Source: Acidimicrobiales bacterium (GTDB lineage: Bacteria > Actinomycetota > Acidimicrobiia > Acidimicrobiales > UBA8190). Taken from it: DNA of 36,187 bases. Of the stretch, positions 35,680 to 36,187 are shown in pieces. Position numbers and translations under genes: made by a program. Position 1 is the stretch's first letter. Every line of letters starts with the position of its first letter. The stretch covers positions 1 to 36,187 of the forward strand of contig JARLGQ010000223.1 in the NCBI GenBank assembly GCA_031292675.1, given 5' to 3'. The notes beneath the pieces were generated by a model, which did no database searches, had not been told where the DNA came from, and saw nothing but the letters and a program-made list of their open reading frames with translations.

Positions 35680-36187
35680 GTGCGCGTGGCGCTGCTGTGC
35701 CCCTACAGCCTGAGCCGGCCCGGCGGTGTCCAGGGACAGGTCGTCGGCCTGGCCGGGGCCCTGGCCCACGCCGGTCACGACGCCGTGGTGCTCGCCCCCG
35801 CCGACGACGACGTCGTGGTGCCGGGACTCGCGCCCGGGGCCCTGGTGCGGCTGGGCCGGTCCGTGGGGCTGCCCGCCAACGGATCGGTGGCCCCCGTCGC
35901 GCTCGGCCCGGGGGCGGCGTGGCGCGCCGTGCGAACCGTGCGGCGAGGGGGCTTCGACGTGCTGCACCTGCACGAGCCATTGGCGCCCGGGCCGGGATAC
36001 GCATGCCTGGTGGCGTGCCGGTTGCCCAAGGTGGGGACGTTCCACCGCGCCGGGAAGAGCGTCGCCTACCAACTCCTCGGCCCACTGGCGCGGGCCATGG
36101 CCGGCCGGCTGGCGGCGCGCTGCGCGGTGTCGTCCGAGGCCCTCCACACCGCGCAGGACGCGCTCGGCGGCAGCTACGACATCATCG
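35680..36187 (+). CDS. pimA: PimA-like glycosyltransferase (GT4), truncated by window end
   Basis: VRVALLCPYSLSRPGGVQGQVVGLAGALAHAGHDAVVLAP...LHLHEPLAPGPGY; GTG at 35680 after GGAGGAGCACACCG; open to the edge. Confidence 0.82.
   Translation, partial: MRVALLCPYSLSRPGGVQGQVVGLAGALAHAGHDAVVLAPADDDVVVPGLAPGALVRLGRSVGLPANGSVAPVALGPGAAWRAVRTVRRGGFDVLHLHEPLAPGPGYACLVACRLPKVGTFHRAGKSVAYQLLGPLARAMAGRLAARCAVSSEALHTAQDALGGSYDII

Noticed and set aside
1-36187. Mobile element, prophage, tRNA/rRNA genes or classic riboswitches
   Set aside because: No transposase/integrase motifs, terminal repeats, tRNA T-arm context or riboswitch core motifs recognised by eye; a tRNAscan/Infernal run would be decisive

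Overview
High-GC window, actinobacterial in character, densely coded and dominated by chromosomal housekeeping and lipid/redox metabolism genes. I see no CRISPR array, rRNA, tRNA, prophage or recognisable IS element, and no clear novel multi-gene defence or biosynthetic system. Main blocks: (1) MMPL-family transporter, a HAD hydrolase that appears frameshifted, small unknown proteins, fatty-acid desaturase, DUF899 protein, TauD-like dioxygenase, VOC protein; (2) GNAT, an APH(3')-like kinase, DUF3817 protein, ABC ATPase fused to a cyclic-nucleotide-binding-type domain plus FtsX/MacB-type permease; (3) acyl/lipid metabolism genes: thioesterase, nitronate monooxygenase, TetR, enoyl-CoA hydratase, SDR, MFS, aldehyde dehydrogenase; (4) secreted GH26-like protein, PadR regulator, FabI/InhA; (5) F420:NADPH reductase-like, MshC-like ligase, ThrS, HIT, then EF-G2 (opposite strand), then PgsA, PatA-like acyltransferase and PimA (cut by window end). 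The observations I rate highest: fno-mshC-thrS linkage; the thrS-HIT-pgsA-patA-pimA order interrupted by EF-G2; a perfect TetR-type operator; a decayed two-period tandem repeat abutting the tetR stop; a recurring TANNNT-(6-7 nt)-start signature suggesting leaderless mRNAs, including in front of a 21-codon small ORF; and the HAD frameshift. Gene identities are from reading motifs by eye, with no database search.
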